DNA from: an uncultured Akkermansia sp.
GTDB taxonomy: Bacteria; Verrucomicrobiota; Verrucomicrobiia; Verrucomicrobiales; Akkermansiaceae
Assembly: GCA_947589295.1 (NCBI GenBank)
Contig: CANQBZ010000004.1
Coordinates: forward strand, 1 to 64,000
Length of the DNA stretch: 64,000 nucleotides
Direction of reading: 5' to 3'
This document shows positions 32,847 through 43,133 of this stretch, in pieces. Under the pieces are notes generated by a model, which saw only the letters and a list, made by a program, of their open reading frames with translations, was not told where the DNA came from and searched no databases. Made by a program: the position numbers and the translations under genes. Numbering within the stretch: position 1 is the first letter of the stretch; each line of letters begins with the position of its first letter.

Positions 32847-35800
32847 ATGAAAATCATTACCTCATTTTCCGCTATTCTGACACTCGCGCTTCTTGCAGCT
32901 CCTCTCACCAGTTGGGCTCAGGATCCTGCGGCGGAGTTCAAAGTGGTGCAGCAGTTGCGCGCGGAGAAAAAGCCGGCTGACGCTTTGAAGCATATTGAGA
33001 AGGTCCTGGCTTTCGTTGCTAATCCAAACTCGCGCGTTGGTTCGCAGTTTGCGTACTTCGCGCCTTTTTTCCTGTGGCAGAAAGGCGGTGTGTTGTGCGA
33101 CATGGGCGACTATGATAAGGCGTGCGAAGTGTACAAGGACATCAACACGAATCCTGCTTACAAGGACCGCTCCCTGATAAAGAGCTCAAAAGTGCTTCCA
33201 GGATGGGATGATGAGGGGTACGCGCCCTTGCTCACGATGGCTCTTTTCCAGCAGGGGCTCACGCGCTACCAGCAAGCGACCGGCTCCAATGGCAAACCCG
33301 GCAACCCTGAGGCGTACGAACAGTGCATACCTCTCTTGGAAGACTACCTGGAGCTCTACGAAACCAACAAGGTCTCTCGCCGCGAAAAGAAAATGAAATT
33401 GGACGGCCAGGTGTGCGTGTTACTCCTACAATCATACCTGCTTAAGAAGTCGCCGGATTTCGCCAAAGCAGCACCTTTCATGGAGCGCATGGGCAAGGCG
33501 AAAGCAGCTTTGCCGGACGATTTGGTGATGAACGCCTTGGGTACTGTCATGCGCATTGCTACCGAGAATCCGCAGTACATTGAATGGGGCTCCAAGATGA
33601 TTGATTCTAACCCCGGCAGTTTCCATGTGGCACCTCACCGCATTGCTCCGTTTATCGGCAACCTCTACAACTTTGGGGTTCGTGCCGTGCAACTTGCGGA
33701 GGAGGGACTCAAGGCTGGCAATATGGACCAGGCACTTGCTGCTATGCGCACCGCCAATACGATTTTTGGCATTATGCCCGATACCGTGGAGGCTCGTGAT
33801 TCTCTCATGGGCGTGGTCAAGCTCGTGGGGGGCTCATCGCGTCCGCTCGTCGATAAAGCTATGGGTATATCCTACTCTGCCGACCGCAGCAAGTCTTATG
33901 CAGAGAGCCTCACTCAAATTATCGATGACAACACTCAGCTTGAGGCCTACACTGGTCTGAGTCTTGCCAACTCGGCCATGCGCATGGGCTCAAGTCGTCT
34001 CGCTAAGGCCGGTATCAAGCTAATCATTGAGCGTTACCCCCACCTGCGCCAGAAAGATAAAGAGCTGCGCGATGTCAACTATTTGCAGTACTCTCAGCTT
34101 TGCCGCGCCACAGGGGACGATGAAACTGCGCTTAAGTACGAGGAAAAGATCAACCCTGAAAATGTCGGCAAAGGCAACAAGAATGTGGTGGCTATCAACA
34201 AAATGATTCGTCTCACCAAAGAAAAACAATGGGACCGCGTGATCCCCGTTGCCAATGAGGTGCTTGCCGGCTTATCCAAAGACGCAGATGCACTGAATTA
34301 CGTGAGCGCCTGTTTCACCAAAATTGCCGCCAACTACTACTTGAAGCGCATGGAGGAAGTGGTGCGGGAAGGCACAGAGTTGTTTAACTCCGGTCTCCTT
34401 ACCGCCAAAGCCGATGGACTCACGCCGGAGCAAGTGCGCAATTATGAACCGCAGGCCATGTACTTTGTCATGGATGCCTACAAGGAACTCGGCGCCAAAG
34501 ATCCGAAAAATTACGACAAGGCCATTGCCATTGCCGACTCTTTCACTCAGAAATATCCCTCCATTAACCTAGAGGACAATGCCATGGCTCCCAATGTGTA
34601 CTTTGATGCCATAACTGTGCTGTTGAAGCGTCGTGGACATGGAAAAGAAGCTGAGGATAAGGCTGATCTCAAAAAGGCCCTTGTCTTTTGTGATGTGATC
34701 GCGAAAAATTGGAAAGATCACGAACTCTATCCCTCATCCCGCTTGCTTGCCGGCAGCATCCTCATCAACGGCGAGGATGATGCCGTAAAACCCCAGGGTA
34801 TCGAAGTGCTTGAGCAGTGTGTTGAGGCGGCTCTTAAATTGCCGGAGGGCAAGGGCAGGGCAGTGGCCTCTAATGCCCTCTTCTGGCTTGCTTCCTACGC
34901 TCCGGAATATCCACGTGAGGGAGAGGATGAAGCGGCTTTCGCTGCGCGTGTAAAGGGCTACTTTGATACTTTCTGGAACCAGGTGGATGCCGAAGGGGAC
35001 GACTATGCGTTGCAGATGGCCTCGTTGCAGCTCTCGCGCTCTTTGGCCACCAAGGACCCTGCTGCATATGAATCCGCGTTGGCTAATGCGCAGAAGGTCA
35101 TCGCTCGCGAGGCGGCTTACTACTTCAAGAACGATATACACAACCCTGAGCTTGAGCTTACCATTAATTCGTATGTTGAATCTTACGTCAATGGTGAAAA
35201 GGATATTCACAATAAAGTGCTCACCCTTGAAGAAAAGACAGAGCATCTTACCAACTTCCCGGGTATTGATCCGCAGGATAAGTACACGAACGCCATCTTG
35301 CGCATGGCCTTGCTCAATTCGATGAATGAAGCCATGGTGTCTGCCAAACGAGCTGGTAAGACGGAGGAAGCGACTAATCTGGAGCGTGATATTGCCCGAT
35401 CATTCCGCCAGATGCGCGACGCTTTCAAGCCGGATGATCTCACCAACTTCATCTGTGTGCAGGTAGGTAACTTCGAGATTAATTACGCGCGCCGCTTCCG
35501 TCCCGGCAGTCCGGAACGCAAGCAGGAAGTTGAGGTGGCTCTCACGTATTTTTCCAAGGTTTTAGAGCGTGCTAAGGATTACCAAAACGAGGCCAACCTT
35601 GGCAAGGCTCAGGCACTCTCTCTTTCAGATGATCCGGCGGCCCAGCAGCAGGCTCTCACTCTCTTCTCTAAGCTCGCATCTGCTCAGGATCCAGCTGTAG
35701 TTGGCCCAGCGCTTATCGGCTTGACCGATCTGAATATGAATACTGGAAACTACAAAGGCGCCGTGGAGAGTGCAGGCAAGTTCATGAATGTGCGCGGGGG

Positions 35801-36221
35801 CGGTACTCCTCGCGAACGCTTGGAAATGATGCTCAAGCTTGCCGAGGCTTTCTGTGCATCGGGCGAGGTTCAGAAAGGTATTCAGACCTATGTCAACCTC
35901 TACAGTCAGAATCGCGGTAATATTTCCTTCTCTGCGCCTGCGGTGAAGGGCATCATGACCCAGCTCTGGAAACGCAATACGCCCGCTAGCGGAGATCGCC
36001 TGCAGAATACCTTTAAGCAGTCCGATCACTGGCGTGCATGGAACACAGGCCGCGACTACGTAAATCAAATCCGGCGCGCTGGCATCGACAAAAAGATGTC
36101 GCCGTCCGAGCGCGATTTATTCAACGAAGTTGTGCTGCTTGTAGAGGAGTACGCCAAGGATGGGGCGGTCCAGCGCGAGGAAAAGGAGAAAAACGATTTC
36201 CAGTCTAAGCTTGGCAAGTAA
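32847..36221 (+). CDS. Large secreted TPR-repeat protein
   Basis: Signal peptide MKIITSFSAILTLALLAAPLTSWAQDP; repeated helical pairs (DYDKACEVYKDINTNPAYKDRS, ALTYFSKVLERAKDYQNEANLGKAQAL, ..). Start set at 32847. Confidence 0.8.
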   Translation: MKIITSFSAILTLALLAAPLTSWAQDPAAEFKVVQQLRAEKKPADALKHIEKVLAFVANPNSRVGSQFAYFAPFFLWQKGGVLCDMGDYDKACEVYKDINTNPAYKDRSLIKSSKVLPGWDDEGYAPLLTMALFQQGLTRYQQATGSNGKPGNPEAYEQCIPLLEDYLELYETNKVSRREKKMKLDGQVCVLLLQSYLLKKSPDFAKAAPFMERMGKAKAALPDDLVMNALGTVMRIATENPQYIEWGSKMIDSNPGSFHVAPHRIAPFIGNLYNFGVRAVQLAEEGLKAGNMDQALAAMRTANTIFGIMPDTVEARDSLMGVVKLVGGSSRPLVDKAMGISYSADRSKSYAESLTQIIDDNTQLEAYTGLSLANSAMRMGSSRLAKAGIKLIIERYPHLRQKDKELRDVNYLQYSQLCRATGDDETALKYEEKINPENVGKGNKNVVAINKMIRLTKEKQWDRVIPVANEVLAGLSKDADALNYVSACFTKIAANYYLKRMEEVVREGTELFNSGLLTAKADGLTPEQVRNYEPQAMYFVMDAYKELGAKDPKNYDKAIAIADSFTQKYPSINLEDNAMAPNVYFDAITVLLKRRGHGKEAEDKADLKKALVFCDVIAKNWKDHELYPSSRLLAGSILINGEDDAVKPQGIEVLEQCVEAALKLPEGKGRAVASNALFWLASYAPEYPREGEDEAAFAARVKGYFDTFWNQVDAEGDDYALQMASLQLSRSLATKDPAAYESALANAQKVIAREAAYYFKNDIHNPELELTINSYVESYVNGEKDIHNKVLTLEEKTEHLTNFPGIDPQDKYTNAILRMALLNSMNEAMVSAKRAGKTEEATNLERDIARSFRQMRDAFKPDDLTNFICVQVGNFEINYARRFRPGSPERKQEVEVALTYFSKVLERAKDYQNEANLGKAQALSLSDDPAAQQQALTLFSKLASAQDPAVVGPALIGLTDLNMNTGNYKGAVESAGKFMNVRGGGTPRERLEMMLKLAEAFCASGEVQKGIQTYVNLYSQNRGNISFSAPAVKGIMTQLWKRNTPASGDRLQNTFKQSDHWRAWNTGRDYVNQIRRAGIDKKMSPSERDLFNEVVLLVEEYAKDGAVQREEKEKNDFQSKLGK

Positions 36222-36260
36222 TCACCCCATAGGAACCAATAAATTACAGACCCTATCGAC

Positions 36261-37292
36261 ATGAAAACAATTCACGTTCTCGTTCTGTTTACCGGGTTGT
36301 TTACAACGCTGCCTCGGTCGGTGGCGCAAGAACAGCAGGCCCCGGCTCCAACCATGCTTGTTGCCCAAGTTCAAGCATCCAAGGGTAAGACACATCGCAT
36401 GCAGATACTGGCACCTCCTTCGGTGACCAAAGGAGCTTTTCTCCGTCTCGTGTCGCGCGATGAACCCCCCGTGCTTGACCAAGCGAAAAATTACAAGCTT
36501 TTCTTCATTGAAACACCGGCTGATTTGGCTGGTGCGCTGCACTCCTATTCCAATGATGAGTTTAGCTCTGCCAAACGGCAGCTTGCCCGTGTCCGCGCTA
36601 CCTACTCCGCGTTTGCTGGTCTCCCCGGTAACCCCGCTACCATGGCTGCACTCATGGAACTCAGCTGCAATGCTCGAGCCATGGATTGGGATGGCTTGGG
36701 CAAGGCGGCCGCTGATTTCCCTTCTCCTAAATTCTTGGAGGCTCCAGAACGTGCCAAGGTGGAAGCGGCTGCCATCCTCAGCAAGGTTAGCGATGACCCC
36801 GCCACTGCGGATGACCGCCAAAAGGAAGCGGAGCAGGCTATTGCCTCTGCCACTAAAGCGCCTGACACTACCTCGGAAGTGTACGCGTGGTTGAAGTATG
36901 CGCTTGGTCGCGCTCTGGCTAGCAAAGTACCTGTGGCAGAGCTTCAAAAAGGCATCAGCGCTGAGCATGAGAAAATCGCGAGTTCGGCGGTGGACGCGTA
37001 CTGTGAGGCTGTGGCGTCGGCCCATGGACGTTTTATGGAAATCCCAGTTGATGCCATGCACCGCGCGTTTCGGATTCTTTGGGCAATGCCAGGGGTAAAA
37101 AGTTATGCGTCCAAGGCGAAGAAAATGGATAAAAAGGTATGGGAAACGGCTCCTTACAATTTCCGCGATGCTGTGGCTCTAGCCTACTTATTGCGCAATG
37201 TATATGCTCCTGCTCTCAAGGATGAAGCGCTGAGTAGCGCATGCTCGCTGTATTTCAACGAGCAACTAAGTCCGAAAAAGACGGGTAAGTAA
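36261..37292 (+). CDS. Secreted hypothetical protein of the Exb/TPR operon
   Basis: Signal peptide MKTIHVLVLFTGLFTTLPRSVAQEQQ; alpha-helical; 39 bp after the TPR gene, terminator downstream. Confidence 0.7.
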   Translation: MKTIHVLVLFTGLFTTLPRSVAQEQQAPAPTMLVAQVQASKGKTHRMQILAPPSVTKGAFLRLVSRDEPPVLDQAKNYKLFFIETPADLAGALHSYSNDEFSSAKRQLARVRATYSAFAGLPGNPATMAALMELSCNARAMDWDGLGKAAADFPSPKFLEAPERAKVEAAAILSKVSDDPATADDRQKEAEQAIASATKAPDTTSEVYAWLKYALGRALASKVPVAELQKGISAEHEKIASSAVDAYCEAVASAHGRFMEIPVDAMHRAFRILWAMPGVKSYASKAKKMDKKVWETAPYNFRDAVALAYLLRNVYAPALKDEALSSACSLYFNEQLSPKKTGK

Positions 37293-37314
37293 CCTGTTGA
37301 CTTCCTAGTTTTGG

Positions 37315-37354
37315 GCAGGTGAGGAATTCGAACGCGATCTTCACCTGCTTTTTT
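37315..37354 (+). terminator. Rho-independent terminator ending the Exb/TPR operon
   Basis: gcaggtga ... tcacctgc followed by tttttt. Confidence 0.75.
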
Positions 37355-37392
37355 GCTGGTTATTACATACACATTTTACAGTCATGCACGAT

Positions 37393-37869
37393 ATGATCGT
37401 CCGACTCTATGGGCTGCCAGAGATAGGAGAGCTCACTTCTGCTTTGGCACGGCGCGGTATCCGCATCCGCCGCTGCATGCCCTATGAGCTGCTCACCCTG
37501 CAACGGTGGGTATCTGCCAACTTTAGTCCCAAATGGGTGAGCGAGGCAACTGTTGCCATGACCCATCAGCCGCCCGGGTGCCTGATTGCCACGCACGACT
37601 CTGCTATTCTAGGTTTTGTGTGCATCGATGCCACTATGCGCGGTTTCCTTGGACCTATGGGGTTAATTGAGACGGCACGAGGGCAGGGCTTGGGGCGTCT
37701 GCTACTGCTCACGGCACTGCATGAGATGCACCACCTGGGATACGCCTATGCTATCCTTGGCGGGGTCGGACCGGCGGATTTTTATCGGAAGGTCGCTGCT
37801 GCGCAGGATATTCCTGACTCTACACCCGGTATCTACGAAGATTTGCTGCCAGACTCCCCCGTTGGTTGA
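37393..37869 (+). CDS. GNAT family N-acetyltransferase
   Basis: IRRCMPYELLTLQRWV..., LGFVCIDATMRGFLGPMGLIETARGQGLGRLLLLTALHEMHHLGYAYAILGGVGPADFYRKV. Confidence 0.82.
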   Translation: MIVRLYGLPEIGELTSALARRGIRIRRCMPYELLTLQRWVSANFSPKWVSEATVAMTHQPPGCLIATHDSAILGFVCIDATMRGFLGPMGLIETARGQGLGRLLLLTALHEMHHLGYAYAILGGVGPADFYRKVAAAQDIPDSTPGIYEDLLPDSPVG

Positions 37870-37944
37870 ACCCTTTGCTCTTCTCCCTGCAACCGTCGCT
37901 GAAAAAGATTTTTTATTTTCCTTTTACTTTTCTCTTTCTTTACC

Positions 37945-37973
37945 TTGACACAGTTCCCGATTCTTGCTAAAGT
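37945..37973 (+). promoter_or_regulatory. Promoter TTGACA-N17-TAAAGT
   Basis: -35 37945-37950, -10 37968-37973, upstream of lipoprotein gene at 38002. Confidence 0.65.
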
Positions 37974-38001
37974 GCAATAGAAGCACTACTTCACTCGATC
38001 C

Positions 38002-38724
38002 ATGAAACGTACTATCTTTGTAGCATCTTGCGCTGTCTTGGTCTCTCTTACGTTCAACTCCTGCCAGAAAGAGAACAAGAGCGTTGTAGACCTTGCTCGC
38101 GAGCTTACAACCGAACTTCAGGCCATTACCGATTCTGCCTCAGCCAATGCTCATGCACCCCGCGTTGCTGTACTCAATAAGCGTTTTGAGGAGGCTAAAG
38201 TACGCGTTTTTGCCCTCAATGGTACGGCGCTCTATCGCAGTGCTGGCAGTAATTCGGAAAATGTTGGCTCCGACTACGCGGACGCTATCAAGGTTTTAGC
38301 TCGTGAGATTGGACGAGTGCGCGCCAGCTTTCCTTCCACCAGCAGCGATGGCGATGTCGATCCTGACCGCCTCTTGATCACTATTGCCCAAGTTCAAGGC
38401 TCCAATGGCACCCCAGATGAGCTCAAGCAGGAAGGATTGCGCTACATGCAGGATATGAATACACCGCATGAAACGCCCGGCGATTTTCCCGAATACTACG
38501 GCTCTGAGAAGTTGCATGACGCTTTGGCTTACCGAGCATCTGTGACAGCGGCTTCCAATGTCAAGTTTGATTCGGATGCTGATGTGCCTGCCGTGCCCGC
38601 ACTCAGCGATGAGCCGCAGGAGGTCCCTACCGCCACTACTCACCAAGAGGACGGCGATGATGCTCCCTCCGGCGGTGATGCCGATGCATCGGAAACAGAT
38701 GATACCGGGGATGACGACCTTTGA
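38002..38724 (+). CDS. Putative lipoprotein with acidic C-terminus
   Basis: MKRTIFVASCAVLVSLTFNSCQKENKS lipobox; tail EDGDDAPSGGDADASETDDTGDDDL. Confidence 0.7.
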   Translation: MKRTIFVASCAVLVSLTFNSCQKENKSVVDLARELTTELQAITDSASANAHAPRVAVLNKRFEEAKVRVFALNGTALYRSAGSNSENVGSDYADAIKVLAREIGRVRASFPSTSSDGDVDPDRLLITIAQVQGSNGTPDELKQEGLRYMQDMNTPHETPGDFPEYYGSEKLHDALAYRASVTAASNVKFDSDADVPAVPALSDEPQEVPTATTHQEDGDDAPSGGDADASETDDTGDDDL

Positions 38725-38832
38725 TAGGGGGGCTTTCCCCAGTGGATGGCTTGCGTTGCGGGAATGTGCAGCGCATTCAAGCCGGTGTGAATGTCTGCTG
38801 TTGATTGTTTGCTGTATCTTCTTGTTTTTTGT

Positions 38833-39600
38833 ATGGCTCGCATGCTCTTTACCTGCGCATACGATGGCGCTCCGTGGCATGGTTGGCAGAGCCAGTCAGG
38901 CGGCGGCACCGTGCAGGATTGCATAGAAGCCGCTTTTTCCCGCATTCTTAAGGTTCCGTTACGTATTCACGCTGCCGGTCGCACTGATGCTGGGGTGCAT
39001 GCCCTCGCCCAGTGTTTCCATGCAGATATAGCGCAGACTTGTCGCATGGGATCAGATGAGTGGTGCGCTGCCCTCAATGCGTTACTTCCTCCCTCTGTGC
39101 GCATTTTGAGCGTGCTGGCCGTGCCGTCTGATTTCCATGCGCGTTTCAACGCGCGCGGCAAAGAATACGAATACCGCATATGCTGTGATCCCATCTTGCA
39201 GCCGCACCTTGCTGGTCGCGTGTGGCATTATAAACGCCGGTTCAACACAGCCACCCTCCGCCGTGCATTACGCCTCTACTGCGGTGAACACGATTTCCGA
39301 CATTTTGCTGCCCGTCGCGGCAATGAACCCCAGCCCATCCCTCCGACATACTTCGTGCGTACGATATTCTCCGCCTCCTCGACGCGACGGGCCAACCTGC
39401 TCACTATCCGATTCTGCGGCTCGGGATTTTTGTACCGCATGGTGCGCATGATGGTTGGCATGGCAATGCAGGTGGCTTCTGGCGCCGCCCCACTTGATGA
39501 TATTCGGGAGGCGCTTTCGTACCTGCAGTGCAACCCATCCTGCTTCTGCGCGCCGCCCGGTGGACTCTACCTTACTCGCGTGTTCTATGATCTTGAGTAG
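38833..39600 (+). CDS. truA: tRNA pseudouridine(38-40) synthase
   Basis: FTCAYDGAPWHGWQSQSGGGTVQDCIEAAFSRIL, IHAAGRTDAGVHALAQCFHAD, FNARGKEYEYRI, RFCGSGFLYRMVRMMVGMAMQVASG. Start set at 38833. Confidence 0.95.
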   Translation: MARMLFTCAYDGAPWHGWQSQSGGGTVQDCIEAAFSRILKVPLRIHAAGRTDAGVHALAQCFHADIAQTCRMGSDEWCAALNALLPPSVRILSVLAVPSDFHARFNARGKEYEYRICCDPILQPHLAGRVWHYKRRFNTATLRRALRLYCGEHDFRHFAARRGNEPQPIPPTYFVRTIFSASSTRRANLLTIRFCGSGFLYRMVRMMVGMAMQVASGAAPLDDIREALSYLQCNPSCFCAPPGGLYLTRVFYDLE

Positions 39601-39861
39601 AGGGAGACTTCGCGCGCGAGAGTCGCGATATTTCATCGCACTTTTTCATCACTGGAGACGTTGCCCCAAGGGAACATGCAGAAGCTCTCCGATCAGCATC
39701 AATGCTTTGTCCTGCTGTTTTTCTCCCATAATCTCGGGATAGCTTTCGCTTTCGTGTCCACGAATACTGCCTGTTGCTGGTTCCTATTCTTTGCTCCCTC
39801 CCTTGCCCCCAAGCTGCCCAAATCCTTTCTTTCGAGTACGCATGGCGGCAATTGTCGTATA

Positions 39862-39895
39862 AAAACGCGCGCTACCCTCTTGGTAGCGCGCGTTT
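39862..39895 (-). terminator. Rho-independent terminator of the Sel1-like gene
   Basis: Perfect 14-bp stem aaacgcgcgctacc-ctctt-ggtagcgcgcgttt with T-run on the minus strand. Confidence 0.85.
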
Positions 39896-39920
39896 GCGAA
39901 CTATTTTCGCATCTGTTGCT

Positions 39921-40406
39921 TTACATGTCCGTGCTCGTTGAATCTGTCGGGTTCGTCTGTTCTTTCCCGCCATTTTCCTTGCACTGTTCCATGAATTGTT
40001 GGGCCTTTTCTTCATCTTTATCCACACCCTTGCCATGCTCGTACATGTGAGCCAGAGCGCGGCACGCTGTGGGGTTGCCTCCCTTTGCGGCTTTCATAAG
40101 CCCGGGTAGCGCGTGCGCATAGAGCGCCTCCGCTTTCTCCGGGTCCTTTTTTGTACCGTTCACCCCGTTCTCTGTGATGTAGGCTATGGCGTACTGCGCA
40201 ATCGGGTCTCCATTTGCTGCCGCCAATGTCATGGTATCTACATTGATCCAGTATGTCTCGTCGCACGAGGCTCCCGAACCATCCGAACTGCAGGTGATGG
40301 ATGGTGCTGTTGCGTCCTGTCCACCAGGGGTCGTGGTGTTATCCATTGCTCCCATCGCCAGGAAACTACTCAGTGCCGTTGCCGTAATTATTGCTGTCGT
40401 CTTCAT
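39921..40406 (-). CDS. Secreted Sel1-repeat protein
   Basis: MKTTAIITATALSSFLAMGAMDN signal; NGDPIAQYAIAYITENGVNGTKKDPEKAEALYAHALPGLMKAAKGGNPTACRALAHMYEHGKGVDKDEEKAQQFMEQC. Start set at 40406. Confidence 0.82.
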   Translation of the reverse strand: MKTTAIITATALSSFLAMGAMDNTTTPGGQDATAPSITCSSDGSGASCDETYWINVDTMTLAAANGDPIAQYAIAYITENGVNGTKKDPEKAEALYAHALPGLMKAAKGGNPTACRALAHMYEHGKGVDKDEEKAQQFMEQCKENGGKEQTNPTDSTSTDM

Positions 40407-40518
40407 AGACCACCAGCATGCGCCTACTTGATCCTTTTCGCAATCTATTTTTACCATCCATTAGTTCACTTTATTTTCTCTCTTCGACAAAAAAATATAT
40501 CTTTTCGCGAAATTGGGA

Positions 40519-40547
40519 TTGACGTGCCGCAAAATGTCGTGTATATT
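40519..40547 (+). promoter_or_regulatory. Strong promoter TTGACG-N17-TATATT ahead of tRNA-Thr/tuf cluster
   Basis: -35 40519-40524, -10 40542-40547; 46 bp upstream of tRNA-Thr. Confidence 0.75.
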
Positions 40548-40593
40548 CTCCCCGCTTTTCTGTCCCCTCGTGGGATGGCTCTGGAGCGTGATC

Positions 40594-40665
<72 letters not shown>

Positions 40666-40711
40666 TTGATGCTCTGCAAGAATAAGCAGCTCAAACTAAT
40701 ACAATAACATT

Positions 40712-41893
40712 ATGGCTAAAGAAGCATTCCAGCGAACCAAACCCCATGTAAACGTGGGGACAATCGGTCACGTTGACCATGGCAAGACTTCCCTTACGGC
40801 TGCAATTACTAAGGTTCTTGCAGACCAGGGCAAGGCTGAATACAAGGCGTATGACCAAATCGACGGTGCTCCCGAGGAACGCGAGCGCGGTATCACTATT
40901 TCTACCGCTCACGTTGAGTATCAAACCGACAAACGTCACTATGCCCACGTTGACTGCCCCGGGCACGCCGACTATGTGAAGAACATGATCACCGGCGCCG
41001 CTCAGATGGATGGTGCTATCCTTGTCGTGTCTGCCGCGGATGGTCCCATGCCTCAAACGCGCGAGCATATCCTGCTTGCTCGTCAGGTGGGTGTGCCCTA
41101 CATCGTGGTGTACATGAACAAGATGGACCTCGCAGATCCGGAGCTTGCCGAGCTAGTTGAGATGGAAATCCGAGAGCTCCTTTCTTCCTACGACTTCCCA
41201 GGCGACGAGATACCTATTATCAAAGGCTCTGCCGTGAAGGCCCTGGAGGGGGATCCGGACGCGGTTAAGTCCATTCTGGACCTCATGGAGGCGGTTGATA
41301 CTTACATCCCGACTCCTGAGCGCCCCGTTGATAAACCTTTCCTCATGCCGGTGGAGGACGTGTTCTCCATCTCTGGACGCGGCACGGTGGCTACAGGTCG
41401 TATTGAGCGCGGTGTTATCAACAAGATGGAGGAAGTGGAGATCGTGGGTATCAAGCCAACGGTGAAGACGGCCGTGACGGATATTGAGATGTTCCGCAAG
41501 CTGCTCGACAAGGGCGAGGCAGGGGACAACGTAGGTGTGCTGCTGCGTGGCATCAAGAAGGAGGACATCGTTCGCGGGCAAGTGATTGCCAAGCCCGGTT
41601 CGGTCACCCCGCACACTTCTTTTGAGGCTGCAGTGTACGTGCTCACTAAGGAGGAAGGTGGCCGTCATACTCCTTTCTTCGCCAACTACCGCCCGCAGTT
41701 CTACTTCCGCACCACAGACGTAACCGGTACCGTAACTCTGCCTGAGGGCACGGAAATGGTGATGCCCGGTGACAATGTGACCATTGGTGTGGAGCTCATT
41801 ACCCCCATCGCTATGGAAGAGGGTATGCGCTTCGCAATCCGTGAGGGCGGCCGTACGGTAGGTGCTGGCAAGGTCGCTAAGATTAAGGCTTGA
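40712..41893 (+). CDS. tuf: Elongation factor Tu
   Basis: [91 protein letters not shown]. Confidence 0.98.
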   Translation: MAKEAFQRTKPHVNVGTIGHVDHGKTSLTAAITKVLADQGKAEYKAYDQIDGAPEERERGITISTAHVEYQTDKRHYAHVDCPGHADYVKNMITGAAQMDGAILVVSAADGPMPQTREHILLARQVGVPYIVVYMNKMDLADPELAELVEMEIRELLSSYDFPGDEIPIIKGSAVKALEGDPDAVKSILDLMEAVDTYIPTPERPVDKPFLMPVEDVFSISGRGTVATGRIERGVINKMEEVEIVGIKPTVKTAVTDIEMFRKLLDKGEAGDNVGVLLRGIKKEDIVRGQVIAKPGSVTPHTSFEAAVYVLTKEEGGRHTPFFANYRPQFYFRTTDVTGTVTLPEGTEMVMPGDNVTIGVELITPIAMEEGMRFAIREGGRTVGAGKVAKIKA

Positions 41894-42036
41894 TTAGCAC
41901 TGCTGTAACCAACTCTAACCTCGCACTCAGCTGCGCGTCCTCCTTCTCCGGGTGGCGTGTAGCTGGTGTGGGTGGTTGGGGGCGCTCCATGAGAGGATGA
42001 CAGACCCCGGCTACCTAAAAAATCTCAGAAATCCCT

Positions 42037-42109
42037 AGGGTATTAGCTCAATTGGTAGAGCAGCGGTCTCCAAAACCGCGTGTTGGGAGTTCGAGTCTCT
42101 CATACCCTG
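42037..42109 (+). tRNA. tRNA-Trp (anticodon CCA)
   Basis: agggtattagctcaattggtagagcagcggtctccaaaaccgcgtgttgggagttcgagtctctcataccctg; anticodon loop CTCCAAA; CCA tail not encoded. Confidence 0.96.
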
Positions 42110-42157
42110 CGCTTGCGGTGTCTGCCGCGTACCAAGCTTCACAAACCCTCACTTTCT

Positions 42158-42385
42158 ATGTTTCGCAAGATTTCACTCTTCATTTCCGCGATCAAGAGCG
42201 AGCTGAAGAAGAGCTCTTGGCCGTGGGAGAGCGATCCTAAAATCAAGGGATTTCGCAAGTACCGTGAGCTGTGGAGCTCTACTTTAGTAGTCCTCATCGC
42301 CATGGTATTGCTGGGCGCCTACGTTGCTTTTTTCGACTTCGTTATGGCTCGGGTTGTCACCTGGGCTGTGGAACAGCTATCCTAA
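42158..42385 (+). CDS. secE: Preprotein translocase subunit SecE
   Basis: FISAIKSELKKSSWPWES..., single TM; between tRNA-Trp and nusG. Start set at 42158. Confidence 0.9.
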   Translation: MFRKISLFISAIKSELKKSSWPWESDPKIKGFRKYRELWSSTLVVLIAMVLLGAYVAFFDFVMARVVTWAVEQLS

Positions 42386-42422
42386 TCATTCTCACAAATA
42401 CTTCTCCTCCCTCCCCCGCCTT

Positions 42423-43070
42423 ATGTCTCGCCCCTACGAACGCAAATCAGCCATGCCGCACAAGGTCCCGGCTGCGCAAGATCAGTGGTACGTGCTGCAT
42501 GTGCTCTCCAACAAAGAACGCCGCGCTGTGGAAAATCTCAAGCGCCTCTTCAGGGAAGATGAGGAACTGGGCGCTCTGCTTCAAAGCGACCCCCTTGTCC
42601 CTACTGAGAAAGTGGAAGAGGTACGTAACGGCAAAAAAGTCGTACAGGAGCGTAAGCTTTACCCCGGTTACGTGTACCTCAATTTCGCCCTGCGAAGCCC
42701 GGTTACAGGAGACTTAAATAACGATGCATGGTACAAAATACAGGCGGTGGATGGTGTCATCAGCTTCGCTTGTGGACGTAACAAAGAACCTCTCCCCATG
42801 TCGGCGAAAGATGTGGCTGACTTTAAGCGCGAAGTTGAGCGGCGTAGCGAAGGTACACGTCAGAAAATCGTCATCAACGTTCAGGATGAAGTTGTTGTGC
42901 TGGAAGGAGCCTTCCAAGGTGAACGAGGAATCGTTGAAGAGGTCGATGTGGAACATGGTCGTCTGCGCGTTGGCGTGACGATGTTTGGACGTTCCAATCC
43001 GCTGGACTTGAACTTCACGCAGGTGCAAATTGTGCCGGAGGATGAACGCAACATTCCCCGCACGGAATAA
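42423..43070 (+). CDS. nusG: Transcription termination/antitermination protein NusG
   Basis: WYVLHVLSNKERRAVENL, KLYPGYVYLNF, KOW motif DEVVVLEGAFQGERGIVEEVDVEHGRLRVGVTMFGR. Start set at 42423. Confidence 0.93.
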   Translation: MSRPYERKSAMPHKVPAAQDQWYVLHVLSNKERRAVENLKRLFREDEELGALLQSDPLVPTEKVEEVRNGKKVVQERKLYPGYVYLNFALRSPVTGDLNNDAWYKIQAVDGVISFACGRNKEPLPMSAKDVADFKREVERRSEGTRQKIVINVQDEVVVLEGAFQGERGIVEEVDVEHGRLRVGVTMFGRSNPLDLNFTQVQIVPEDERNIPRTE

Positions 43071-43133
43071 TCCCACTTCTTCTTCGCTATCGGGCAGCGC
43101 TTGGTAGCGTGGATATCACAAACACATAAAACC

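Noticed and set aside
41894-42036. Possible extra tRNA or small RNA between tuf and tRNA-Trp
   Set aside because: No cloverleaf can be formed by eye; some local complementarity only.
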